From the NCBI GenBank assembly GCA_949987565.1, contig OX465120.1, positions 1,064,901 through 1,128,900 of the forward strand: a DNA stretch of 64,000 bases, in the 5' to 3' direction. Positions 48,601 through 57,583 of the stretch are shown here, one piece after another. A program made the translations under genes and the position numbers. Every line of letters starts with the position of its first letter. The first letter of the stretch is position 1. The DNA comes from Luidia sarsii. Taxonomy: Eukaryota; Echinodermata; Asteroidea; Paxillosida; Luidiidae. Under the pieces are notes generated by a model that saw only the letters and a list, made by a program, of their open reading frames with translations, had not been told where the DNA came from and did not search any database.

Positions 48601-50736
48601 TCTCAAAGGACCTTTCACTTTGCCTTTGAGAAAGGTCCTGCTAGGATCGAAACGTCGGGCCCTGGTACAATTAAGTTTCCTTTGCTATGGATGAAAACTG
48701 TTTAAAATAATAATTTTGTTTTCTATCATTTAAAATCAGAGATATAATATGTTTGCATCGAAAATGTCATTCAATGAGGTTTTGCCCTACTTGACATAAT
48801 AAGCACAGGAATGCCAAGTGCTTTGCCCGATTGCCTTCTGAAAAAAAATCAGATACTCAGGTGGGATTTGAACTCCTGCTTTCTAGTGCAGGATTTTTTG
48901 TCTTCAAAATGTTAAATGCAAAGGCCTTGAAGTCCGTCATGCATTAGACCAAGGATGTTATGGTCCAACATGATGCCAAGTGGCTGTCTTGATGTCGGCC
49001 GGTTCGGCAGGGCGCTGGGTACCAGCTAGGCGGGCCCACGTTCTCGGACCTACCTCGGCCTGTAGCACCCAGAAGGGCTCAGGCTTGAATTCTTGAATCT
49101 TGTCGTGACGGTTGACACAGAGGCCCAGCGTGGGAGTCTGGCAGGGTCCGTAGGAGATCAAGGTGCTGTCCAAATCACCGTATTTACCCTGGAAGCGACC
49201 AGAAAGTTTTAAATTCCAATCACGCAGCTCAATTAAGATCCCCCCCAAATTCCAAATTTCTGAAACCGATTTATGAAACAGAGCCCGGTATTTTGATCCT
49301 TGCAGGACCTTTTTTTTTTAAGTCAAAATTATTCTGCCTTTGTGAAAGATCTTGCTAGGATTGAAGAGTCAGATAATTTGTGGCCAGCTCCAAAAAAATT
49401 GGGTTTTAAGAGAAATTATTGAAAATTCTGCTTCGAACCAACAGCAAATTGAAGCTGATAATGAAACCAATTCAGCTATGTACATCACTCAATTGAAAAC
49501 AATGTCCCTTAATACCCATTCTTGTGGAGTTGGTCACATATGTGACCCGGCACAGCATAATGAGGAATAACCCCCACTTTTGAGATTTTGAGATTTTCTA
49601 ATGATGTGAAAGAGTATACCAATAGCTTTCAAATGATATCAAAATTATTTCTGTGTGAACTTTGATGTAAATAGTACAAGGGGACTTTGCTCGTTCATTT
49701 GGTACCAGACACAATATAGCAGCACCAGTCTAAACTGCTTGAAAGCTGCCATTCAAAAAGGCAGGAACTTTACATTTTCATGAAAACAGTACACAAACAC
49801 TCCCCAGAAATCCTCATTTTTTTCAACATTTAGAGACGGATTTCGGAAAAATCCTTGGGACATAATATCCTCCAATACAATTTTTTTTTTTTTTTTATCG
49901 AATTGAGAAGATACTTTAACTTCAGGCGCTGTTTACTCAAAAAGTGTTTTGGTGGGATATTCCTCATGTCGTTGTGCCGGGTCACATATGGAGAATTCCT
50001 TTACACGTAATAGCATGGCGTCCCTTAATACCCTTTTTCGAAGAGCAGTTCACATTTGTATATATTCAGTCTTTTTCAGTCAGTAAACAATTTCAGACAT
50101 ATTTGTATTGCTTGATCAAGATTATTTAGAACAGGAATCGGATGCTTCTGTGCGTGTACACTTTCGGGGTTTTTTTTTTTGGGGGGGGTGGTAAGGGGGT
50201 GCCTATTGCCACGGTTACCTGGAAGAATCTGGTCTGGTATCTGGTGAATGAACAGCCGATGCGCAAGTCCAGCTCCTGTCTGGCGTCAACGGACAGAGAC
50301 TCGTTCTGGTTGGGCTCCACCAGACGGCTCATGGCTCCTCGGATGTCACTGTCTGTGATGGCACTAAAACGGGCTCGGAAGACAGTCTGGAGGAGGTGGC
50401 GGGGGAGGGAAGAGGAGGAAGAGGAGGAAGAGGAGGAAGAGGAGGAAGAGGAGGAAGAGGAGGAAGAGGAGGAAGAGGAGGAAGAGGAGGAAGAGGAGGA
50501 AGAGGAGGAAGAGGAGGAAGAGGAGGAAGAGGAGGAAGAGGAGGAAGAGGAGGAAGAGGAGGAAGAGGAGGAAGAGGAAGAAGAGGAAGAGAAAGAAGAG
50601 GAAGAGGAGGGGGGAAAGGGAGAGCAGGCGGAAGAGGAAGAGGGAGAAGAGGAGGACGAGGGAGAGAAAGAGGGGGATGAAGAGGAGGAAGAAGAGGAAG
50701 AAGAAGAAGAGGAAGAGGAAGAAGAGGAAGAGGAGA

Positions 50737-50771
<35 letters not shown>

Positions 50772-52997
50772 CAGGAGGGGAAGAAGAGGTTGAAGAGGAG
50801 GAAGAGAAGGAAGAGGAAGAGGTGGAAGAGGAGGAAGAGGAAGAGGAAAAAGAGGAGGAAGATGATTGGGGAGGAAAGAGCGGGAGAGACGAAAAAGGAA
50901 GAGAAAGAGGAAGTGGAAGAGGGAAAGGAAGAGGGGGAGGCAGAGGGGGAGGAAGAGGAGGATGGTGAGGAAGGGAAAGCAGGCATTGCCACGATTAATT
51001 AGGAAGCTACTTGCATTATGAACTAACTTACAATCATAAATGATTTCAATGACATTGTGGTTCTATCGCAAGGGTTGGTGCGTGGTTTTACGTGACAGAC
51101 ATCCGGAAGACGACCGCGGCATGGAGCACTTACCTGCTGCCTCATAGATGAGGAACGGTTCATGACGGGAGCCACACAGTCGATAACTTCAAAGCAGATG
51201 TTCTCCCCTTCCTTGTCACAGTCCAGCCACAAGATCAAATAGTCCGCTCCACGACCCTGGAAACAAGACACCATAATCGAGTGGCCATGAATCTTGGATG
51301 GCCATTGAAGAAAAAAGACATTGTTTCTCAACAAAAAACCACGTCCGATTTGATGGTGAAATCAGTAATTCCTTAAAGTCATACAGCGATCAAGACGTGT
51401 ACAAACCTCTTGTTGTAAGACGCGAGGGATCGATAACTTAGAGTTGGCTTCCTTCTTTTCTGTTGTGGCGGTAAACAATTCCACCTGTTGACAAATAAAC
51501 AACCACCAATCGGACAATTACTCAGTAATTAGTCCATCATATCACATGCTCAATACTAGTCATAATTTTACCTCACCCGGTACTGCATCAAGATTAAGTG
51601 ACACAAAAAAAGCTTGTTACCGACTGGAATGACAATTGAAATTTATGCAAATTTATAAAATTTATGCCTGATTGCTGCAATCTTAGGGGGGGGGACTCTC
51701 TCAGAGGTAAAGACAGATCCCGCTAAGATCTGGTCATTTGGACTGCAGAGGTAAACTCTGAGGGTGAGTCGGACTGAAAATCATCCCCAAACTCGTTTTT
51801 ATCATTCCATTTAATAATTATACTTACAGGGTCCACCTTGTCCCAGTTGTTGTAACGAGCATTGAAGTCCAAGCTCATCACATGACCACATACTGAGGTA
51901 AACTGAAAAAAAAAAAAATTTAAATAACAAATCGCCAATATTAATAAATTAATGGCTCATCGACCTGGAATTGAAATTTGAATAGACCAATCATCAAAAA
52001 ATGTACAAATTTACAAATGCCAACAAATCTAAAGTCTGACACTCGTAATACTATTACAGTAATACTAATAATAATAGTAATACAACAAATTGCAAACTGC
52101 TTACTGACTAAAATTACTGAATAAAAAAAGAGGAATAATTTACAGGGCCTGATCACATTTTGATTGTAGCTAGTAAAGTAGCAAGTAGTAATTAGCACTG
52201 GACTCTGCAGTAGAGTGCAGCTGCAGAGGGGGGGGGGGAAAGGCAGTCAACTCGGTCCGTAACCAACTTGGTCCCTATGGCGTAGGCTATGGGAAAATGT
52301 GCACAAAAAACTGTTGGTCACTCACGGACAGAGTTGACGTTATGTGAAAGTTTACCTGCACTGCAGAGTGCAGGGGAAAACATAACAAACAAACAAGCCT
52401 TTAAATTAAACTTAACTAGTTAAAGTTTAATTAAACTAGACTAGAGTAGAGTAGAGTAAAAAATAAAATATCTTACTACTACTAGTATTATTATTAACGC
52501 AGTGGCTGTTGTTACGGCAGTCGTCCGTGTGGTTCCCTGACGTGATTGTATTTCGTCAGCATTGCAGGCTGGTTGAACCAGTCTATTAACTGATAGTCTG
52601 GTTCCAAGAGCTAAACATCCTGACAAATACTGTGGACGACTGCCGTAACAACAGCCACTGCGTATTATTAAATACTAAGAATAATTGTACTACGAAGAGT
52701 AAGAATAGATATTTCATTTTTTATCGTTTTAACTTTTATTTTTATAGGCTGGGCGTTTGGTCCAAGCACTAGCAGAAACCTTTTAAAAAGTACAAATAAA
52801 AGGGAAATATCCCGTGATTATGTCCAGGGTCAGTGTACCTTGAAGCGGCACGGTTCTCCACGGAAGCTCCCCGTGTACTCGTGCACGGAGCAGACGCCGT
52901 TAGACGCTTTACGCGAATTCAGACTCCCGTGAGAGAGAATCCTGGCCAGGGACTGGGCAAGCTGAGGCTTCTCAGCCACCATGAGCGCCAATTTCAT
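39672..52997 (-). CDS. TOP3B: DNA topoisomerase III beta, complete (16 coding exons)
   Basis: Type IA topoisomerase acting on DNA and, in animals, on RNA with TDRD3. Exons in transcription order: 52997-52839, 51902-51828, 51484-51407, 51256-51134, 50386-50219, 49188-49054, 48384-48272, 47413-47213, 46154-45953, 45371-45189, 44670-44461, 44292-44075, 42246-42066, 41462-41263, 40327-40222, 39905-39672. All borders are GT..AG and all joins keep phase, giving 861 residues, one fewer than human. Toprim: VAEKP near 7-11 and DCDKEG with acidic residues at 116, 118 and 120. Active site: YISYPRTET with the nucleophile at Tyr336, plus HPPITPM and [10 protein letters not shown]. The C-terminus has Cys-rich zinc-binding clusters (CGKC, CPYC, CNEC, CEKC, CMFC), an RG-repeat tail and [12 protein letters not shown]. 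Introns carry very large simple repeats, a MITE and SINEs, yet the reading frame is intact. Confidence 0.97.
39919..39955. repeat. (CAAAAA)n tract
   Basis: Short hexanucleotide A-rich tract just inside the last TOP3B intron. Confidence 0.85.
39984..40062. mobile_element. Palindromic pair of GAAACGTC end motifs
   Basis: Two copies head to head with almost no spacer: AGAGGGCCTGACGTTTCGAT.. and ..GATCGAAACGTCAGGCCCTC flank CTTTCTCAAAGG. The whole forms a perfect hairpin of about 35-bp arms inside the last TOP3B intron. Confidence 0.85.
40385..41200. repeat. About 80-bp minisatellite, ten copies, in a TOP3B intron
   Basis: Units contain TTACACACAAGTCTATGGAA, GCCACAAGACAGTGGCTA and CCCCATAGACACGTGTG. 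The period is 78-82 bp, filling most of the intron 40328-41262. The unit holds short inverted pieces (CAAGTCTATGG / CCATAGACACGTG) and is related to single diverged copies at about 24560-24680 and 46200-46290. Long frames across it (40277-41306) result from near-81-bp periodicity and are not genes. Confidence 0.93.
41620..41905 (+). mobile_element. tRNA-like SINE in a TOP3B intron
   Basis: Forward copy of the family at 33490-33865. The tRNA-like part (about 41795-41865) has box A AGCTCAGATGGAAGAGCA, an anticodon arm CTGGT..ACCAG and box B GGTTCAAGTCC. It is antisense to TOP3B. Position 33 of the loop is not T and other copies differ, so it is not a working tRNA. Confidence 0.8.
42330..44040. 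repeat. (GGAGAA)n array, about 1.7 kb, in a TOP3B intron
   Basis: Several hundred GGAGAA/GGA units with periodic GGAGAC variants fill nearly the whole intron 42247-44074. Higher-order blocks repeat, for example the segments around 42710-42860, 43130-43280 and 43240-43260. Because the transcript is from the minus strand it reads UUCUCC. Frames of about 600 codons (poly-Leu, poly-Arg, SF or SP) cross it and are artefacts. Confidence 0.97.
44757..45160. repeat. (CCCAA)n pentanucleotide array in a TOP3B intron
   Basis: Same unit and orientation as 636-1010, with CCCAAAT and CCCAT variants in the right half arranged as a duplicated block (about 44900-45000 and 45055-45130). GGGTT on the transcribed-sense strand. 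It fills the intron 44671-45188. Confidence 0.95.
45510..45905. repeat. About 60-bp minisatellite, six copies, in a TOP3B intron
   Basis: Each unit has ACATTCATTAAAAAATAAAC, (AAC)n and GAAATGGAGCCTTGCGTTG. The AAC tract varies in length between copies. Confidence 0.93.
46185..46300. repeat. Single diverged copy of the 80-bp minisatellite monomer
   Basis: Contains TGGCTATGGCTTGTTATTAC, CACACGAATCTATGGACGCC and CATTGCCATAGA, in the intron upstream of the exon ending at 46154. It suggests the monomer existed as a dispersed repeat before amplification at 40.4 kb. Confidence 0.6.
46390..46760 (-). mobile_element. SINE with its tRNA-like segment amplified in tandem (four copies)
   Basis: The unit TAGTCAACTAGTCTTTGGCA plus CACCAGTGCTCTTACCATCT and GAGCTATCCAGCCCTTAGAT is repeated at a period of about 78 bp. 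On the minus strand this is the box A half of the tRNA-like region. The first copy (about 46435) also keeps the box B half. TOP3B intron. Confidence 0.8.
46972..47130. mobile_element. Palindromic pair of GAAACGTC end motifs
   Basis: Minus motif at 46974-47011 and plus motif at 47030-47071, separated by about 18 bp, both flanked by AAAATTTAGTGGG. The plus copy continues into GTCAGTAAGCAGTTTGCAAC. TOP3B intron. Confidence 0.85.
47485..47830. repeat. (GGGGA)n/GAGAGG purine array in a TOP3B intron
   Basis: GGGGA and GGAGA units with a repeated GTAGGGGAGG block. The transcript strand is CU-rich. Confidence 0.93.
47836..48105 (+). mobile_element. Second tRNA-derived SINE family
   Basis: A tRNA-like head at about 47838-47911 has box A TGGTCGAATGGTTAGAGCGC and box B GGTTCGAATCC with a following CGGACCA. 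The body runs through CACCCAGCAGTGAATGGGTA to about 48105. The arrangement (tRNA head, unrelated body) is that of a SINE rather than a free tRNA gene. It lies antisense in a TOP3B intron. Confidence 0.75.
48525..48665. mobile_element. Head-to-head pair of GAAACGTC end motifs
   Basis: Minus motif at 48566-48605 and plus motif at 48621-48662 with a short spacer. Flanked on the left by TGCAAACTGCTCACTGACTA. TOP3B intron. Confidence 0.85.
49541..49986 (-). mobile_element. MITE with TGTGACCCGGCACAGC termini, copy 2 (446 bp)
   Basis: Opposite orientation to 17211-17583 and about 70 bp longer, with an extra internal stretch around 49640-49720. Flanked by TA on both sides. Inside the TOP3B intron 49189-50218. 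Confidence 0.9.
50395..50980. repeat. (GGAGGAAGA)n purine array in a TOP3B intron
   Basis: Regular nonamer/trinucleotide from 50408 to about 50575, then irregular GGAAGA. It begins within about ten bases of the acceptor of the exon 50386-50219, so in the RNA the expanded CUUCCUCCU sequence is the polypyrimidine tract of that acceptor. Confidence 0.95.
52085..52175 (-). mobile_element. Decayed dispersed repeat fragment
   Basis: TTGCAAACTGCTTACTGACT is kept, followed by GGGCCTGA, but the GAAACGTC core is mutated. First TOP3B intron. Confidence 0.5.
52497..52663. mobile_element. 167-bp element with perfect 30-bp inverted termini
   Basis: Left arm 52497-52526 starts ACGCAGTGGCTGTTGTTACG; right arm 52634-52663 is its exact reverse complement. 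It is flanked by ATTATTA on both sides (52490-52496, 52664-52670), a possible 7-bp target duplication, though the sequence there is simple. First TOP3B intron. Confidence 0.85.
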
Positions 52998-53126
52998 CCT
53001 GATATGCGTCCCTTTTCCTCGAATCCTTCAGAAACTACCGCAGCTCCACTGTAAAAGGCACTTATTAGTGCGAGATTGGCGGTGTTTTGTTGCGAAGCCC
53101 ACGTCTACAGAATGCGTGCCATGGTC

Positions 53127-53137
53127 GGCGCCATCTT
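53127..53137 (-). promoter_or_regulatory. YY1-like motif in TOP3B promoter
   Basis: AAGATGGCGCC on the minus strand, 130 bp before the TOP3B start codon, with no TATA box nearby. YY1-type motifs are common close to start sites of TATA-less housekeeping promoters; the role here is inferred. Confidence 0.5.
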
Positions 53138-53424
53138 GGATGGTCAGGTGCATGATGGGAAATACCTGTCCCGCAGAATGCAGGGATCGCTCCCGACGCA
53201 GACGATGATTAGACAGAAGTTTCAAAGGAATGTCACGTGATAGATGGGCGGGCCTGTGGCGGATAAAATACCAACATTACGTCACTAGTGACGTTGGAAT
53301 CTATTGCAACCATTCCAACTCCAGTAACTCCCAAAAGAATGTGTATTTTACACTAAAAATAAAATTATTTTAAATAATATTAATTTTCAACTACACGTTT
53401 ACTATTTTCAATTTTGATCTCAAA

Positions 53425-53472
53425 ATTTAGTGGGCCAGACGTTTCGATCCTAGCAGGACCTTTCTCAAAGTC
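53425..53472 (-). mobile_element. Single GAAACGTC end motif
   Basis: CTCAAAATTTAGTGGGCC then the CTTTGAGAAAGG/GGATCGAAACGTC core in minus orientation, upstream of TOP3B. Confidence 0.7.
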
Positions 53473-53862
53473 AGCAGATACTATGCGTGTGATGGTTCAC
53501 TCTGATTTACTGAAAACAGTCTTTTAGTATCTTATCTCAAGTACAGAGAAACTGAAACTAAGTCTGTCACGTGACTGGACGCTCTTGGTCAAAGGCCGCG
53601 GCATGCGTAGGGGCCACGTGACCTATAGCTAGCTACGTCATACCATACGTCATCGGGGGTCAATGGTTATCGTCTAAGGCTTTGTAAGATTGGAATTGAA
53701 CTCTGCCAGACAAAATTATAATTTTTCAATGAGGAGACTTTGGACTTCACTTCAGGTTGTTGGGACTTAATCTCACTGACTCCAATAAAAAAAAATAATA
53801 ATAATCAAAGGGTCACGAGAAGATTGCACTGAATTTATTTTGTTAGTTGCAAACAAACGTTA

Positions 53863-54050
53863 GGTCTCTTGTCAAAAAGATCATCGGTTGAGTGCCGGTT
53901 GAATTCATCCGACCGATAAAATGTCCCCCGGTAGAAAGCCGATTGTACTGGACTCTGGGGTGAAAAATACACGATGGCTATCCGGTGGAAACGACATCGG
54001 ACGGGTCCTATCATCTGATACCCAACCGATGATCTTTTTGACAAGAGGCC
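53863..54050. mobile_element. 188-bp MITE, copy 1, TTA target duplication
   Basis: Termini begin GGTCTCTTGTCAAAAAGATC and end with the reverse complement (one mismatch, GGCC). TTA flanks both sides (53860-53862 and 54051-54053). A 3-bp target with G-starting ends fits PIF/Harbinger-type elements. An equally long copy lies at 56007-56194. Confidence 0.92.
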
Positions 54051-54249
54051 TTAGGAAAGGGGTGATTCTCATGAAACACTCCAGAACAGAATTAAATAAT
54101 AAAAAAACTAATTAATTTGTGAGTCTTTGGTACTGGATTGTACGTAGGGCATTGCAATAATACAACTCGCATACAACTGTGGTCTGTGCATTTTGTTTAA
54201 AACATGTTATACAATAGCGCTGAGAAGATTTGCAATTTCAGATAATCTA

Positions 54250-54811
54250 CACAATCTTTTCAAACAAACAAAGGAAAAACTAACCAGTCAAAGTTTACTG
54301 TGCCAGTTTTACAATATTTTATTTGAATGCAGTACGATCATAAGTTAAGTTTGCCTTCTTTAAAAAAAAATACAAATTTCAACTGAATGAATATATAAAA
54401 AGACGGAATATACAATATAAGTTCGGTATTTACATAAAGACACTAGAAAACCACCGAATTTTGCGTATTATGTTATATTTCAGCAAAATACACTTTGAAA
54501 TTCTTCGAATTTATAAACAATAATTCTAATCTTGTTCATCTCGAAAAGAGGTTTATATTTGAAATTCATTATCAGTAATTATTTTAAAAATGGTTATCAA
54601 ATCTACCTTTACCTACAGTTCCGAAATGATGGGGTCATTTCACTCAAAGTACGGTTGACTAGCTTTCCCGGGTAAACCAGGTGTCGTTCGAAAAGATAAT
54701 CTTTTAGACCGATTCCGTGGCCACAGGTAACTAAGCAACGCCAATGAGCCGCCATCTTTTGACCCCTGTCCGAGGGCGCCCTCGTCGGTCGACGTCATCA
54801 GCACGTGGTCG
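54250..54811. repeat. Downstream part of the tandem segmental duplication (unit A)
   Basis: Aligns in order with 57720-58372: TTTCAGCAAAATACAC, ATTCATTATCA, TCTACCTTT.CCTACAG, GGGGTCATT, then the strongly conserved block CTAAGCAACGCCAATGAGCC at 54732 continuing through CGACGTCATCAGCACGTGG. It lies 3' of small gene A. Confidence 0.75.
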
Positions 54812-54813
54812 TT

Positions 54814-54915
54814 TAGGCTGGTTCCCGTCCCCTACCTGGTCTCCGGACGACTCACCTCCTCTACAATATTTTCGTGAGACGTCTGGAGACCAGGTAGGGG
54901 ACGGGAACCAGCCTA
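54814..54915. mobile_element. 102-bp foldback element with perfect 31-bp arms
   Basis: Left arm 54814-54844 starts TAGGCTGGTTCCCGTCCCCT; right arm 54885-54915 is its exact reverse complement. The two related copies of the host sequence (57550 and 58372) lack it, so it is an insertion. GTCGTT occurs just outside on both sides and may be the target duplication. Confidence 0.9.
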
Positions 54916-55031
54916 GCCGTCGTTCCGTCGGTCAGAAATAATAGTTGAATATTATCTAAGATAAGTAAGCCAATAATGTGGTCTGTCATTGAATCGCGCT
55001 GCTGATACCGTGGCTGGATTGTGGGTCTGAA

Positions 55032-56350
55032 TTATTGCGAGTAGGACGGTGGGGGCTGGGTGTTGGGTGGGGGTTGCGACGGGTAGGCTGGGGGGTAGCC
55101 GACAGGTGCTGGCTGCGGTGGGCCGTAGGGAGGTGGCTGGGCTGGGTACCCGCGCTGACCTCCTGGGTAGCCCGGCTGGCCTGGGTCGGATAGAGGAGGG
55201 GGGTGCTGACCGGTAGGGTAGGTTTGCAAGACTGGGGGCAGCTCCTGTGAAACACAGAGAGGGAGAGATGAGAGATGAAGAGAAATAGGAAGACAGAGAG
55301 AGATAGAGAGAGACATTAAGAGTATAGTGACAGAGATACCAATAGACAAAGAGACAGGGAGAGATGAGAGATGAAGATAAATAGGAAGACAGATAGAGAT
55401 AGAGAGAGACATTAAGAGTATAGTGACAGAGATACCAATAGACAAAGAGACAGGGAGAGATGAGAGATGAAGAGAAATAGGAAGACAGATAGAGATAGAG
55501 AGAGACATTAAGAGTATAGTGACAGAGATACCAATAGACAAAGAGACAGGGAGAGATGAGAGATGAAGCTAGACTTCGGAGAGAGTCTGGAGAGTACGGA
55601 GAGACTTCGGAGAGAATACGGAGGGGACGGAGAGACTACGGAGAGAGTACGGAGAGAGTACGGAGAGAGTACGGAGAGTACAGAGAGACTTAGGAGAGAG
55701 TGCGGAGGGTTCGGAGAGACTACGGAGAGAGTACGGAGAGTACGGAGAGACTAGAGTGAGACTCCGGAGATGAGTGAGTGAGTGCGTGAGTGTGAGTTTG
55801 ATTATCTTCGTTCGTGTTCTACCTGCTGCACGTAGACGACTGTGGGTTGCTGGGACGGAGGCTCCGTGGGATTTGAAGCAGCCCTGACACCGACTGTTGC
55901 ACCGACCCCAGCACCAGCTACGAGGCTGTGACGAGGAGCCGGGACACACTGAAATCAAACCACAAAATTATCCCAATAATCCAGAACTCATGCAATCGAG
56001 AACTCAGGTCTCTTGTCAAAAAGATCATCGGTGGAGTGCCGGTTGAATTCATCCGACCGATACAATTTCCCCCGGTAGAAAGCCGATTGTACTGAACTCT
56101 GGGGTGAAAAATACAAAATGGCTATCAGGTGGAAACGACATCGGACGGGTCAAATCATCCGATACCCAACCGATGATCTTTTTGACAAGAGGCCTCAGGC
56201 AATCTGAGAACTCAGTGCTTATTACATGGAGCGAGTGCAGTCCCTGATTGAACTGTTCGAGTCGGAGTTCTACGAACTTACGTCGTCGTGGCGGCGGCGG
56301 CGGCGGTTGCGAATTCGACGTCTGCGAGCGAGGAGGAGGAGTAGAGGCAT
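55032..56350 (-). CDS. Small Arg-rich/Pro-Tyr-Gln-rich protein A (3 exons)
   Basis: Exons in order 56350-56282, 55948-55823, 55244-55032; GT..AG borders, all phase 0, 135 residues. The first exon encodes MPL, five leucines in a row and then an Arg-rich block (about 9-20). The second gives a short Gly/Ala/Val segment (SLVAGAGVGATVGV, about 31-44) that could be a weak membrane-spanning helix, and QQPTVVYVQQ. The third is rich in GYP, PPYGPPQPAP and SQPPPNTQPPPSY. It is a paralogue of the gene at 58472-61114. Compared with it, exon 1 has Arg codons (CGC) where the other has His (CAC), a notable change. Pro-Gly-Tyr tails of this kind occur in many unrelated proteins, so no function is assigned. 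Confidence 0.75.
55257..55765. repeat. About 95-bp GA-rich tandem repeat and GGAGAGACTAC-type array
   Basis: Three copies of a unit with AGACATTAAGAGTATAGTGA and CAGAGATACCAATAGACAAA (55310-55560), then ACGGAGAGA-type units to 55765. It fills the second intron of small gene A. Confidence 0.9.
56007..56194. mobile_element. 188-bp MITE, copy 2, TCA target duplication
   Basis: About 93-95% similar by eye to 53863-54050, with the same length and termini. TCA on both sides (56004-56006, 56195-56197). Inserted in the first intron of small gene A and absent from the first intron of the paralogue. Confidence 0.92.
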
Positions 56351-56399
56351 GGTGACGATGACTACGTTGTGGCCGTGCGGTGATTAGAATCGATCGCAA

Positions 56400-57290
56400 A
56401 TCCTGACCAGCTAGTCGATCACGGTGGGCCTTTCCTGGCGCTACTGGTCTGACGTGAAAATGACCGCGGTTTTAACACCGCTGCGATCACGTAATCGCCT
56501 GTTTGGTTGGAGTCTTGCACCCTGAAATACACTGATGATTATGCTAGTATTATTGTTTGTTTCTGTTGTCTTGTGATGGAATCAGATGGCAGTGCGTAAT
56601 GCGACTACGTCAATGACCTTTGAATGGGTCAAGTACCCCATTACACTGATGAGTGGAAACCAACAATGCACGTGCGTGAACCGGCTCTTCCAAATCCAGC
56701 GGGTAGAATCTGATCATCTGTCTATGCACATAATGTATGCGGAATATTGACCCATCCCGGTGTCACGATCTCAAGTGGGTGGCCGTGCTAAAATGGGTGG
56801 GTGACGTCACCACCCATCTGAGCACGTAGCGACAACCTGCTGAAATAGGCGAAATAGGCGGCGTGCTAAGATGGGTGGGTGAACTGAGCGCGTGCGGGCG
56901 CCCTTTACGCTAACCTGATTGCCCATATGGCAGCCCACACATTTGATCATGCCACCCATTTTAGACTGTCACACCGGTGCACCTCCCGGTAAAGTAATAG
57001 CCAGTAGCTCTTTTTTGTCCAAAGTTCAACTTTGTCGAAATTGCTTGTGTTTCAGTTCAAAAGTGGGATGACACTTGTTTTTGAGGGGTTTTTTTCAAAG
57101 AAGAGTAACCGCTTATTCAACCCGGAGGATTTTTCAATTTCAGTAAAGGGGTAATTTTTCCTCTAGCTGTGTATGTTATCTTACATCCCTGATGCAATTC
57201 GTCCTCGTTAAAGCAGTATTTCATTTAATTTTGTCGATTACCGGAAAAGATAAAAATGGGGTACATGTAAGTAGATTTGTAAGACGTATG
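56400..57290 (-). promoter_or_regulatory. Conserved upstream region of small gene A
   Basis: Shares ordered blocks with 61165-61905 upstream of the paralogue: CTGACGTGAAAATG, TCAATGACCTTTGAA, GGCTCTTCCA.ATCCAGCGGG, TCTGATCAT, CGGTGCACC, GTAAAGTAA.AGCCAG, AACCCGGAG. The copy is duplicated sequence, and retained blocks may be regulatory. Confidence 0.6.
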
Positions 57291-57583
57291 GCGTCATTTA
57301 CCACCGATTTACCATGATAAAATCCAGGAAATCAGAAAAATTATTTTGATTGTGGTTGTTGTGTGTGAATAGTTATTCATTTGGACCGATTCTATATGGC
57401 CCCAGCTCGCCGGAATAGACCTAGTATATTGACGTCATCGGGTTGCTATCTTGGTGACGAAACAGTCGCTAAGCAACGCCAATGAGCCGCCATCTTTTGA
57501 CCTCTTTCCGAGGGCGCCCTCTTCGGTCGACGTCATCAGCACGTGGTCGGTCAAAAATAAAAGTGGAATATTGTTGAAAAATA
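57290..57583. repeat. Third, solo copy of the small-gene 3' flank
   Basis: From CACCGATTTACCATGATAAA to GGTCAAAAATAA it matches 58120-58390 and, in its last 85 bp, 54725-54811. Gene-coding sequence is not attached to it. It interrupts the alignment between the upstream regions of genes A and B (A 57290/57585 versus B about 61908/61988), so it was inserted or left behind by unequal exchange. Confidence 0.7.

Noticed and set aside
50126..51002. Glu-rich or Ser-rich frames of about 287 codons
   Set aside because: GGAGGAAGA intron array fused by chance to the real TOP3B exon at 50219-50386.
54986..55541. Single-exon proline-rich protein of 169 codons
   Set aside because: The left part is exon 3 of small gene A; the rest is intronic GA-rich repeat read through the acceptor.
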